From contig NZ_BMIF01000005.1 in the NCBI RefSeq assembly GCF_014641695.1, positions 62,001 through 126,000 on the forward strand: 64,000 nt of DNA, read 5' to 3'. The position numbers and the translations under genes were made by a program. Positions 26,815 through 34,791 of this stretch are shown here, in pieces. Each line of letters starts with the position of its first letter. Within the stretch, counting starts at the first letter, position 1. Source of the stretch: Nitratireductor aestuarii. Lineage in GTDB: Bacteria; Pseudomonadota; Alphaproteobacteria; Rhizobiales; Rhizobiaceae. The notes beneath the pieces are model-generated. The model was not told the origin of the DNA and did not search any database. It worked only from the letters and a program-made list of their open reading frames with translations.

Positions 26815-27708
26815 TCAGCCCGCCCGAGGCGGCTGCTTCTTCAGACCCAAGATTTCCCTGGCCTCGCCGGCCGTGGCGATCTTGCCGCCGAGTTCGCGGA
26901 CAATGCGTACGGCCTTTTCGACCAGGACGGCGTTGCTCTGGGCGAGCACGCCCTTCTCCAGGTAGATGTTGTCCTCAAGTCCGACGCGAACGTGGCCGCC
27001 GAGCAGCCATGCCTGCGCCAGCATGGGAAAGTTGAAGCGCCCGACGCCGAAGGCCGCCCAGTTGGCCTCGGCCGGCAGCAGCGATTTCATGTAGAGCAGG
27101 GTCTCGGGCGTCGCGATCGCGCCATAGCGCACGCCAAGCACGATCTGGAACAGGGCCGGCATGTCGATCCGCCCGTCCTGGATGAAATGGTTGGCGAGCT
27201 GGATGTCGCCTGAGTCAAAAACCTCCAGCTCCGGCAGCACGCCGGAATCGCGGATGATCTCGGCCATGATGGCAAGGTTGCGCGGCGTGTTAATGACGAC
27301 CGACGAGCCCGAATACATGGTGTTGAAGTCGAGGCTGCAGATCTCCGGTCGCAACTCGCGGATATGCTCGACCCGAAGTTCCGGTCGCATGAGCGTCGTG
27401 CCGGGGGCGGCCACGCTCGGCTCATCCTCGCTGGGTATGAAGCGCTGGCCGGGACCGGTGGTGAGGTTGATGATGACATCTTCGTCGGCGGCACGCAGGC
27501 GCTCAACCACCTCACGATAGTGCTTGAGCTCCATGCTCGGACGGCCATCCGAATGACGGACGTGGATATGCACGATCGCCGCTCCGGCACGCACCGCTTC
27601 AAGGCAGGCGTTGGTTATCTCCTCCGGCGTGATCGGCAGATACGGCGTCTGCTCGGGCGTCGTGATGTTGCCTGTCACCGCGCAGGTGATGATGGTCGGA
27701 TTCGGCAA
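26815..27708 (-). CDS. BKACE family protein (3-keto-5-aminohexanoate cleavage-like, beta-keto acid cleavage enzyme)
   Basis: Zinc TIM-barrel enzyme of 297 aa in the DUF849/BKACE family, which condenses acetyl-CoA with a beta-keto acid and splits it into acetoacetate and a CoA ester. Zn ligands are seen in AAIVHIHVRHSDG, and IITCAVTG is the typical first strand. The start is TTG at 27708 with AGGAG upstream. It is the first gene of a three-gene minus operon and divergent from the HpcH-type aldolase; two TTTC-N7-GAAA dyads lie between. The beta-keto acid used is unknown. Confidence 0.87.
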   Translation of the reverse strand: MPNPTIITCAVTGNITTPEQTPYLPITPEEITNACLEAVRAGAAIVHIHVRHSDGRPSMELKHYREVVERLRAADEDVIINLTTGPGQRFIPSEDEPSVAAPGTTLMRPELRVEHIRELRPEICSLDFNTMYSGSSVVINTPRNLAIMAEIIRDSGVLPELEVFDSGDIQLANHFIQDGRIDMPALFQIVLGVRYGAIATPETLLYMKSLLPAEANWAAFGVGRFNFPMLAQAWLLGGHVRVGLEDNIYLEKGVLAQSNAVLVEKAVRIVRELGGKIATAGEAREILGLKKQPPRAG

Positions 27709-27785
27709 TGATGGCTCCTGTGCCCCTCTTGAATGAGCCTATCTGGGCGCACAGCCCCCGCTGCCGCAAACGCTTTGGCCGACCG

Positions 27786-27834
27786 TTTCGCGCTAAGAAA
27801 TAGCCCCGCCCTTGCCCCGTTTCGTTCTGAGAAA
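27786..27834. promoter_or_regulatory. Two TTTC-N7-GAAA dyads between BKACE and aldolase genes
   Basis: CCGTTTC-GCGCTAA-GAAATAG (dyad 27786-27800) and CCGTTTC-GTTCTGA-GAAATAG (dyad 27820-27834) lie 34 bases apart in the divergent promoter region. The flanks CCG and TAG are the same in both copies, making this the best-conserved pair of the set. Confidence 0.75.
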
Positions 27835-27929
27835 TAGCGCGCCGAAGCACTTAGCGGCCTCACGCCTGTTCCGATAAACAGGGTTGAACCTTTGTTTTTT
27901 CCCGCAGTTCAGGCCCAGCGAGGCAGCCC

Positions 27930-28706
27930 ATGACCAACGAAGTCCGCCCGAGCTTTGCATCGTTCAAGGAGCGTCTCAACGCCCGTGAGCGGATGCTCGG
28001 CACGTTCCTGAAATTCCCGACGACGCAGGTGATCGAGATACTCGGCACCATCGGCTATGACTTCGTCGTCATCGACCAGGAGCATGCAGCCCTCGACCGT
28101 GGCATCACCGACCTGATGATTCTTGCCGCCCGTGCGGTGAACATCGCACCAATCGTCCGCGTGAACGAGTTCACGGATGCGACCATTCTTTCTGCGCTCG
28201 ACAGTGGCGCGATGGGCGTCATGGTTCCGCATGTGACCTCGGTCGAAAAAGCCGAAGCGATTGCGCGTGCCTGCCGCTATCGCAACGGCAGCCGGGGTTT
28301 TGCTGGCTTCAGCCGTGCCTCGGGCTGGGGTGCGCTGGGCGCATCTCAACATATGGCCCGCCAGGATGAACAGGTCACCTGCATCGCGATGATCGAGGAT
28401 CAGGACGCGGTGGAGCTCGCAGGCAACATCGCACGTGTCGAAGGCATCGATGCGCTCTTCATTGGCCGAGGGGACCTCACCGCATCCTTCGGCGATGATC
28501 CGAATGCGAAAGAACAGGTCGAGAAGATCAGCCGCCGGATCGCCGACGCTGCGCGGGAGGCCAACGTGCCGCTCCTCATGCTGCCGACCAGCAAGGCAGA
28601 CCTAGCCTTCTCGAAGGAGCTGGGCGCGACCGCCATGCTGGTTTCCAGCGACCACGGCTTCATGCGCTCTGCGGCGGCAGCCGCTTTCAGCGACTATTCG
28701 GACTGA
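27930..28706 (+). CDS. HpcH/HpaI family aldolase
   Basis: Class II pyruvate aldolase of 258 aa. Motifs: YDFVVIDQEHAALD with the metal-binding Glu region near residue 48, MGVMVPHV, and ALFIGRGDLTASFG near 180, all typical of HpaI, GarL and RhmA-type enzymes that cleave 2-keto-3-deoxy acids to pyruvate plus an aldehyde. The gene starts 34 bases ahead of the aldehyde dehydrogenase gene on the same strand, after a GCGAGG ribosome site. Product of an enolase-superfamily dehydratase would be its natural substrate (inference). Confidence 0.88.
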   Translation: MTNEVRPSFASFKERLNARERMLGTFLKFPTTQVIEILGTIGYDFVVIDQEHAALDRGITDLMILAARAVNIAPIVRVNEFTDATILSALDSGAMGVMVPHVTSVEKAEAIARACRYRNGSRGFAGFSRASGWGALGASQHMARQDEQVTCIAMIEDQDAVELAGNIARVEGIDALFIGRGDLTASFGDDPNAKEQVEKISRRIADAAREANVPLLMLPTSKADLAFSKELGATAMLVSSDHGFMRSAAAAAFSDYSD

Positions 28707-28740
28707 TCCGTCGCGCGGATCAAGAGTTGGAGCAGACTTC

Positions 28741-30228
28741 GTGGATAACCAACTGCAAAGCGCCAGGAAGATCGCGGATGAATTCCTCACGCGCCGGCAC
28801 CGCCTCCTGATCGGAGGCGAGTGGGTCGGGGCAACGTCGGGGAAGACCTTCCCCACGCATGACCCCGCCACCGGCCGGACGATCGCGGAAGTGGCGGAAG
28901 GAAGTTCCGAGGACATCGACCGCGCGGTCGCTGCTGCCCGCACCGCTTTCGACGAGAACCGCTGGATGAGCATTGCGCCCACGAAGCGGGCTGCAATCAT
29001 GGACCGGGTGGCCGTCCTTCTTGAAACCAATGCCGACGAGCTTGCCGTGATCGAGACGCTCGACAACGGCAAGCCGTTGAAGGCCGCCAAGGACGACGTC
29101 CTGCGCTGTGCAGAGAAATTCCGCTATTGCGCGGGCTGGATCACCAAGCTTGAAGGCAAGAGCTTCGACGCGGTTCTGCCGGCGGGCTGGCACGGTTATT
29201 CCGTGCGCGAGCCGGTGGGCGTGGCCGGCCTCATCGTGCCGTGGAACTTCCCGATCTCGATGGCGGTGAACAAGGTGGCGCCGGCACTCGCCGCAGGCTG
29301 CACGATGGTGCTGAAGCCTGCGGAACAGACGCCGCTCACCGCCCTTCGGCTTGGCGAACTGCTGCTGGAAGCGGGCGTTCCTGCCGGTGTCGTCAACATC
29401 GTCACCGGTTATGGTGCGGAGGCAGGCGCCGCTCTTGCCAATCACCCGGATGTCGACAAGCTCTCCTTCACCGGGTCGACCGTTGTCGGCAAGGCGATCG
29501 TGCAGGCCTCGACCGGCAACCTCAAGCGCGTTTCGCTGGAGCTCGGCGGTAAGTCGCCGGTCATCGTCTTTGCCGATGCGGACCTGAAGCAGGCGATCAC
29601 AGGCATCGCCCAGTTTGTCTTCGGCAATACAGGCCAGAACTGCGGGGCCGGAACCCGGCTCTATGTCGACCACCGCGTCTATGACCAGGTGCTGGCCGGT
29701 GTCTGCGCGATTGCGGAGAAGCTGGTGGTTGGCTCTGGCCTCGACGCGAGAACGGACCTCGGCCCCATCATCTCGCAAAGGCAGCTGCAGCGCGTCATGG
29801 GCTATATCGACGGCGCCTCATCCGCCGGTGCCCGTGTGCAGACAGGCGGTCGGCAGATCGACAGCGAAGGCTATTTCGTTGAACCGACCGTGCTGACGGG
29901 GACTTCGCCCGACATGGCTGTCTGGCGCGAGGAGATCTTCGGACCGGTACTCTGCGCGCGCAGTTTTCAGGAAGACGAGCTCGACGCCGTTATCGCCGAC
30001 GCCAACAACAGCACCTACGGGCTTGGCGCCTATGTGTGGACGACGAACCTTCGCTTCGCCCACACCACCGCGAGCAGGCTCAAGGCAGGCTTTGTCCGGG
30101 TGAACGGCGGTTCGCATTTCAACGTGATGCCGTTCGGCGGCTACAAGCAATCCGGCTGGGGACGCGAAAGTGGGCGTGAGGGGATCGAGCTCTTCACCGA
30201 GCACAAGTCAGTTATCATGGGACTGTAG
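28741..30228 (+). CDS. Aldehyde dehydrogenase
   Basis: NAD(P)-dependent aldehyde dehydrogenase of 495 aa. FTGSTVVGKAI (cofactor), LELGGKSPV with the general-base Glu and NTGQNCGAGTRLYV with the nucleophile Cys near residue 300 are intact. The start is GTG at 28741. It lies directly behind the pyruvate aldolase in a two-gene operon, so oxidation of the aldehyde released by aldol cleavage is the likely job. A terminator follows the stop codon. Confidence 0.92.
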   Translation: MDNQLQSARKIADEFLTRRHRLLIGGEWVGATSGKTFPTHDPATGRTIAEVAEGSSEDIDRAVAAARTAFDENRWMSIAPTKRAAIMDRVAVLLETNADELAVIETLDNGKPLKAAKDDVLRCAEKFRYCAGWITKLEGKSFDAVLPAGWHGYSVREPVGVAGLIVPWNFPISMAVNKVAPALAAGCTMVLKPAEQTPLTALRLGELLLEAGVPAGVVNIVTGYGAEAGAALANHPDVDKLSFTGSTVVGKAIVQASTGNLKRVSLELGGKSPVIVFADADLKQAITGIAQFVFGNTGQNCGAGTRLYVDHRVYDQVLAGVCAIAEKLVVGSGLDARTDLGPIISQRQLQRVMGYIDGASSAGARVQTGGRQIDSEGYFVEPTVLTGTSPDMAVWREEIFGPVLCARSFQEDELDAVIADANNSTYGLGAYVWTTNLRFAHTTASRLKAGFVRVNGGSHFNVMPFGGYKQSGWGRESGREGIELFTEHKSVIMGL

Positions 30229-30231
30229 AAA

Positions 30232-30255
30232 AGGGCGGTCAGCGCCGCCCTAAAA
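30232..30255. terminator. Hairpin terminator after aldehyde dehydrogenase gene
   Basis: AGGGCGG (30232-30238) and CCGCCCT (30245-30251) form a perfect seven-base-pair stem with a six-base loop just after the stop codon, with A-rich and AAAAGCTTTT flanks. It lies between convergent genes and may serve both strands. Confidence 0.65.
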
Positions 30256-30282
30256 GCTTTTCATTTCAAGCGGCTGCAAAAG

Positions 30283-31881
30283 TTATTTCCCGGACCGGAT
30301 CATGTCCGCAGCCTTTTCCGCGATCATCAGCGTCGGCGCATTCGTGTTGCCGCTGGTAAGGTCCGGCATGACGGACGCATCAACGACGCGTAGCCGATCG
30401 ACACCGCGCACACGCAAGCTGGCATCGACCACCGAATCTGCGTCACTGCCCATCCTGCACGTGCCGACGGGATGATGCGCGGTGCTGACATATTGCTCCA
30501 GGTAGCGGTCAAGCGCCTCGTCTGTAACGGCGCTGTCACCCGGCAGGATCTCCGCACCGCGTGATTTTTCGAAGGCCTTGTCCGCCAGGATCCTGCGGCC
30601 GAGACGGATGGCGCCACGCAGCAGGCGGCGGTCGTTCTCACTGCCTAGAAAGTTTGGCACGATCCGCACGGAAGCCGCCGGATCGGGCGACTTGAGCGTC
30701 ACCGACCCACGGCTTTGCGGATGCAGGAGAATGATGCTGCAGCCGAAGCGGTTGGGGCCCTGGGCCGCAATCAGCGGGAACCACGGGCGCGCCAGCCGCG
30801 AGATCGGCCGGAAGAGATACTGCACTTCCGGCACGGGGCTTTCCGGATCGAGATGCACGAAGCCGAGCCCGCTTGAAGGCACGTTGGTCGCCGAGCCCTT
30901 TCCCGCGAGATAGGCGGCAAGGCCATTGAGGATCGCCCGATCCCAGCGGGAGGCGCGCATGAAGGGGCCCTCGTCCAGCCGGTCATATTCGAGCAGCACC
31001 ACCGGATGGTCCTGCAGGTTGCGGCCAACAGCGGGCAGATCAAGCAGCGGCGCGATCCCGTGTGCCGCAAGTTCAACCGCCGGGCCGATGCCGTTAAGCA
31101 TCAGGAGCTGCGGAGAATTGTAAGCTCCGCCGGCAAGGATCACCTCGCGGCGCGCGCGGACGGTGTGCAGATTTCCGCCCCTGCGGTAGATCAGTCCCGT
31201 CGCCCGGCCTTCCTCGATCGTCAGCCTTTCAACCAGCGCGCCGGATTCGAGCTTCAGGTTCGGACGCTTGAGCGAGGGTTTCAGATAGGCGACAGCCGCA
31301 CTTGCACGGCGTCCGCCGCGCAACGTCTGCTGGAGCGGCGCGAAGCCTCTCATATCCCCGCGATTGTAGTCCGGATTGCGCGGCAGGCCGTAGGCAGGCA
31401 GCGCCTCGGCGAAGGCAGCGTTGAGCGGATCCTGATAGGCGTTCTCGCGCACGTCTAGTGGCCCATCCGCCCCCCGGCATTCCGCGCGCTCACCTGCCCA
31501 GTTTTCGAGCTTGCGGAAATAGGGAAGCACGTCCTCATAGCTCCAACCGGTCGCGCCATTACGGGCCCAACGGTCGAAATCCTCGCGGTGCCCGCGCACG
31601 AAGACCATGCCGTTTATGGAGGATGTGCCCCCCAGCACCTTGCCGCGCGGCAGCGCGACCACACGGCCACCGAGATTTGGCTCAGGCTCGGAGTTGTAGC
31701 CCCAGTCGAAATAGCGCTTCTGGTTTATGCGACCGAAACCGAGCGGCACATGAATGAGGATGCTGCGGTCAGCCTTACCTGCCTCCAGCACCAGAACGCT
31801 CGTGTTCGGATCTTCCGTGAGACGGGCGGCAAGCACCGATCCAGCCGTGCCGGCACCGACGATGATGTAGTCGAATTCCAT
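30283..31881 (-). CDS. GMC family FAD oxidoreductase (choline dehydrogenase-like)
   Basis: Flavoprotein of 532 aa oxidising an alcohol. The N-terminal FAD motif IIVGAGTAGSVLAARL is at 6-21, the GMC signature GKVLGGTSSINGMVFVRG near 80, and the C-terminus has the catalytic STAHHPVGTCRMG and the final VVDASVMPDLTSGNTNAPT motif. No export signal. I use the ATG at 31881. It is a single minus-strand gene, divergent from the sialidase-like gene, with a TTTC-N7-GAAA dyad between them. The alcohol may be a sugar or polyol (inference). Confidence 0.88.
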   Translation of the reverse strand: MEFDYIIVGAGTAGSVLAARLTEDPNTSVLVLEAGKADRSILIHVPLGFGRINQKRYFDWGYNSEPEPNLGGRVVALPRGKVLGGTSSINGMVFVRGHREDFDRWARNGATGWSYEDVLPYFRKLENWAGERAECRGADGPLDVRENAYQDPLNAAFAEALPAYGLPRNPDYNRGDMRGFAPLQQTLRGGRRASAAVAYLKPSLKRPNLKLESGALVERLTIEEGRATGLIYRRGGNLHTVRARREVILAGGAYNSPQLLMLNGIGPAVELAAHGIAPLLDLPAVGRNLQDHPVVLLEYDRLDEGPFMRASRWDRAILNGLAAYLAGKGSATNVPSSGLGFVHLDPESPVPEVQYLFRPISRLARPWFPLIAAQGPNRFGCSIILLHPQSRGSVTLKSPDPAASVRIVPNFLGSENDRRLLRGAIRLGRRILADKAFEKSRGAEILPGDSAVTDEALDRYLEQYVSTAHHPVGTCRMGSDADSVVDASLRVRGVDRLRVVDASVMPDLTSGNTNAPTLMIAEKAADMIRSGK

Positions 31882-31963
31882 GAAAGCCTCTGTCCGCCCC
31901 ATGCGTCGCATGCTCCTGTGATTGCACCAGAAGGGGTGCCGCCGTGACCATTTTCCCGCGCCA

Positions 31964-31978
31964 TTTCGGGTCGCGAAA
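31964..31978. promoter_or_regulatory. TTTC-N7-GAAA dyad between GMC and sialidase-like genes
   Basis: A single dyad ATTTC-GGGTCGC-GAAAT occupies 31963-31979 in the 170-base divergent promoter region. It matches the six other copies of the block. Confidence 0.65.
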
Positions 31979-32051
31979 TTGCATCTGATCCAGCTACGCA
32001 GCCGCCCGCCACAACCCTAGAACCGGGTGAAGTTTGAATGGCGAGGTGCCC

Positions 32052-33212
32052 ATGACGGGAAAGCAGGACCAGGTGAAGGATGCGGTGCACCGCGTCGTCT
32101 ACCGCAACGAAGAAGCCTTCAGCAGCCATCCTTTCCTTGGCGGCCTGTGGCGCGTTGTGAATGGCGATCTGGTGCTCGCCTTCATGAAGGCGGACTGCAC
32201 CTATGTCTCCGGCGGCGACGTCAACCACGACAAGATCACCATGTCACGCCGGCAGATGTGCGCGATCCGCTCGGGTGACAATGGCGCGACGTGGGATAGC
32301 GAAAACCTGGTCCCGATCTTCGAGACGCCGGAGCCTGCTATCGCTGCAGAAGCTCCCCTCGATCCGGAAGAGCCCTTCGACATGGATAGCGCCGACACGA
32401 TCGTCGCCATGGGTTCCTCCCCTGCCCTGCTGGTGGCAGACGCCAAACCGTGGATGCGCATTTCGACCGATGGCGGGCGCTCCTGGCGCAGGCCTTTCAA
32501 GCTCCCGATGAACCACTTTGCCTCGCTCTCCGGCCATGGCTCCTTCGTCAGACGGCAGGACGGCATGTGGCTTGCCGCACTCAGTGCGGCGTCAAGCGAC
32601 GGTTGGCGTCGCCGGGCCCTGCTCTACGGGAGCCGGGACGGAGCGGACTGGAATTTTCTCTCGTGGATCACGCCGCCTGTCTTCGATGATGAGATGGACG
32701 CGCCGCACACGGGCACGCCGCGCTTCTGGGCGCACCGCTACTTCTACCCGCGCCCCATCTGTCTGCGCGACGGCCGCATCCTGGTCAGTGTGCGCTCCCA
32801 GCGCGACCCGACCGGGGCATTGTGGACGGAAATCTTTGAGAGCCAGGATCACGGACGCACCTTTCATTTTCTCTCCCGCGTCAATGACTGGGGCGCGCCC
32901 GGGGACCTTCTTGAGCTTGCCGACGGCAGGATCGTCTGCGTCTACGGCTATCGCCTGAAGCCCTATGGTATCCGCGGTCGCGTGAGCAGCGACGGAGGCC
33001 GCACGTGGGACGACGAGTTCATCCTGCGCGACGATGGCGGCAGCTGGGACCTCGGCTATCCGCGCGTTCTCGAGCTCGAGCCCAACCGGCTTCTGGCCGT
33101 CTACTACATGAACCGCGCGGACGATCCGGTGCAGGCGAATGGCGGCGTTCGCCATATCGCGGCAACCGAATTCTCGCTTCCTTCAGACACCGCAAAGGGC
33201 TTTTCGCCGTGA
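32052..33212 (+). CDS. Sialidase/neuraminidase-superfamily beta-propeller protein
   Basis: Protein of 386 aa with four Asp-box-like motifs (SGDNGATW, STDGGRSW, SQDHGRTF, SSDGGRTW), the hallmark of six-bladed sialidase propellers. Conserved arginines of an acid-binding site are plausible (YPRPICLRDGR, GYPRVLELEPNR), but a true catalytic set cannot be confirmed. It lacks a signal peptide, so it is likely cytosolic. The ATG at 32052 follows GAGGTG; a TTG at 32034 is less likely. It heads a transcript with the NTF2-like gene. It may hydrolyse or hydrate a glycoside or a sugar acid. Confidence 0.75.
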   Translation: MTGKQDQVKDAVHRVVYRNEEAFSSHPFLGGLWRVVNGDLVLAFMKADCTYVSGGDVNHDKITMSRRQMCAIRSGDNGATWDSENLVPIFETPEPAIAAEAPLDPEEPFDMDSADTIVAMGSSPALLVADAKPWMRISTDGGRSWRRPFKLPMNHFASLSGHGSFVRRQDGMWLAALSAASSDGWRRRALLYGSRDGADWNFLSWITPPVFDDEMDAPHTGTPRFWAHRYFYPRPICLRDGRILVSVRSQRDPTGALWTEIFESQDHGRTFHFLSRVNDWGAPGDLLELADGRIVCVYGYRLKPYGIRGRVSSDGGRTWDDEFILRDDGGSWDLGYPRVLELEPNRLLAVYYMNRADDPVQANGGVRHIAATEFSLPSDTAKGFSP

Positions 33213-33315
33213 GAAATTCCTCTCCGTGGCGCAGGCGCATCAGCGCGGGCTGCCCTAAGACGCAAGGAAAGAACGTGACAGACGATCTCACATCCAACCA
33301 TTCCAGGAGTGGCAA

Positions 33316-33777
33316 TTGTTGACCAAGACAGATCAAGACGACCGCCTGAACATTGCCCGCGAGCTGGAGCTTCAGCTGGCCGACTTCTGGCACGACGTGG
33401 ACACGAACTGGGGGCGTACCGCCGCCGATTTCTACACGGAGGATGGGGTGTTCGAGGCGAGCGGCGCGACCTATCGCGGCCGCGAGAAGATCCGTGAGTT
33501 CTATGCCTACCGCATCGGCCGTGGCCCGCGCATCGCCGCGCACACGTTCTCCAATTTCCGCGCAGAGGTGATCTCCGCGACCGAAGCAAAGACCACCTGG
33601 TACCTGTTGCTCTACGCCCATGACGGCGAACCGGTGCTGCCTTCTGCGCCGCCGATCCTGATCGCACTCGCCTCTGACCATTGCGTGCGCGATGACGACG
33701 GCAAGTGGCGCTACAAGCACCGCAAGTTCGAGGCCTGGTTCAAGGGCGGCGTGGAAACGACAACCCTGAAAACCTAG
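33316..33777 (+). CDS. NTF2/SnoaL-like fold protein
   Basis: Small protein of 153 aa with the cone-shaped SnoaL/NTF2 pattern: an N-terminal helix, DFWHDVDTNWGRTAADFYTEDGVFEASGATYRGREKIREFYAYR, then beta strands ending in a KWRYKHRKFEAWF segment. Such proteins are isomerases, dehydratases or binding proteins. The start is TTG at 33316, six bases after AGGAG. A 15-codon frame (GTG at 33274) ends within the start region. It follows the sialidase-like gene by 100 bases. Its stop codon overlaps that of the convergent NMO gene inside one CTAG. Confidence 0.75.
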   Translation: MLTKTDQDDRLNIARELELQLADFWHDVDTNWGRTAADFYTEDGVFEASGATYRGREKIREFYAYRIGRGPRIAAHTFSNFRAEVISATEAKTTWYLLLYAHDGEPVLPSAPPILIALASDHCVRDDDGKWRYKHRKFEAWFKGGVETTTLKT

Positions 33778-34751
33778 ACCACTAGCCCAGGCAGGGTGTT
33801 ACGCATGAGCTCGACCGCCTCGCTCTCGATGCGGTCGAGAAGTTCTCTCACGGTCGGGATATCATCGATCAGGCCCTGTGCCTGGCTAGCCCAGAAGATG
33901 CCCTGGCTGAGATCGCCGGACCTCAGCAACTCGCGTCCCTTGGCGCCCTTCACAAGGTCCGCCACATCGCCGAATTGCACGTCCGGGCTCTTCAGGCGGA
34001 TGGCGACCTCGTCGGAGACAGCACTCTTGCCGACGCGAGCGGTGTTCCTGAACTGCCGGAAGATGAGGTGCGTGCCGCGCTCGTCGTTAGCAAGGTAGGC
34101 CCGCTTCACATTCTCATGGATCGGCGCTTCGACAGTCGCGCAGAAACGCGTTCCCATGTTGATGCCATGAGCGCCGAGTGCAAGGGCCGCCACGAGCCCA
34201 CGGCCATCGGCGATGCCACCCGAGGCGATGATCGGGATCTTCACCTTGTTGGCAGCCGCCGGAATGAGCACGAGGCCACCAATGTCGTCCTCACCCGGAT
34301 GACCCGCGCATTCAAAACCATCGATCGAAATGGCGTCGACGCCCTTGCGCTCCGCCGAAAGAGCGTGGCGCACCGACGTGCACTTGTGGATGATCCGGAT
34401 ACCCGCTGCCTTGAAGATCTCCCAGATTTCCGCAACAGCCGATGTGCCAGCAGTCTCGACGATCTTCATGCCGCTGTCGACAATCGCCTCAGCATAGGCG
34501 CGGTAATCGGGCGAGTTGATAGTCGGGAAAACGGTGAGGTTTACGCCAAACGGCTTGTCTGTCATCGACCGGCAGCGCTCGATTTCGGCTCGTAGCGCCT
34601 CGGGCGAAGGCTGGGTCAGCGCCGTCAGGATGCCGAGCCCACCGGCGTTGGACACGGCGGAAGCAAGTTCCGCAACGCCCACGTTCTGCATGCCGCCCTG
34701 GACAATCGGGCGCTCGATCTCAAGTAGTTCCGTTATGCGCGTGCGGATCAT
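33774..34751 (-). CDS. Nitronate monooxygenase family FMN protein
   Basis: FMN-dependent TIM-barrel protein of 325 aa. ERPIVQGGMQNVGVAELASAVSNAGGLG is the typical first strand, IDGFECAGHPGEDD and IASGGIADGRGLVAALALGAHGINMGTRF are the flavin-binding signatures. The family oxidises nitronates but also includes enoyl reductases. It is 40 bases downstream of the tetR-type gene on the same strand and probably cotranscribed with it. Its link to quinate breakdown is not obvious. Confidence 0.82.
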   Translation of the reverse strand: MIRTRITELLEIERPIVQGGMQNVGVAELASAVSNAGGLGILTALTQPSPEALRAEIERCRSMTDKPFGVNLTVFPTINSPDYRAYAEAIVDSGMKIVETAGTSAVAEIWEIFKAAGIRIIHKCTSVRHALSAERKGVDAISIDGFECAGHPGEDDIGGLVLIPAAANKVKIPIIASGGIADGRGLVAALALGAHGINMGTRFCATVEAPIHENVKRAYLANDERGTHLIFRQFRNTARVGKSAVSDEVAIRLKSPDVQFGDVADLVKGAKGRELLRSGDLSQGIFWASQAQGLIDDIPTVRELLDRIESEAVELMRNTLPGLVV

Positions 34752-34791
34752 AGTCTCTCAACCAGGTCAGAATTCTCGGCCCCCCAAGGAG

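Noticed and set aside
33274-33322. 15-codon GTG-started frame before the NTF2-like gene
   Set aside because: It overlaps the TTG start and could be a coupling peptide, but nothing beyond position supports it.
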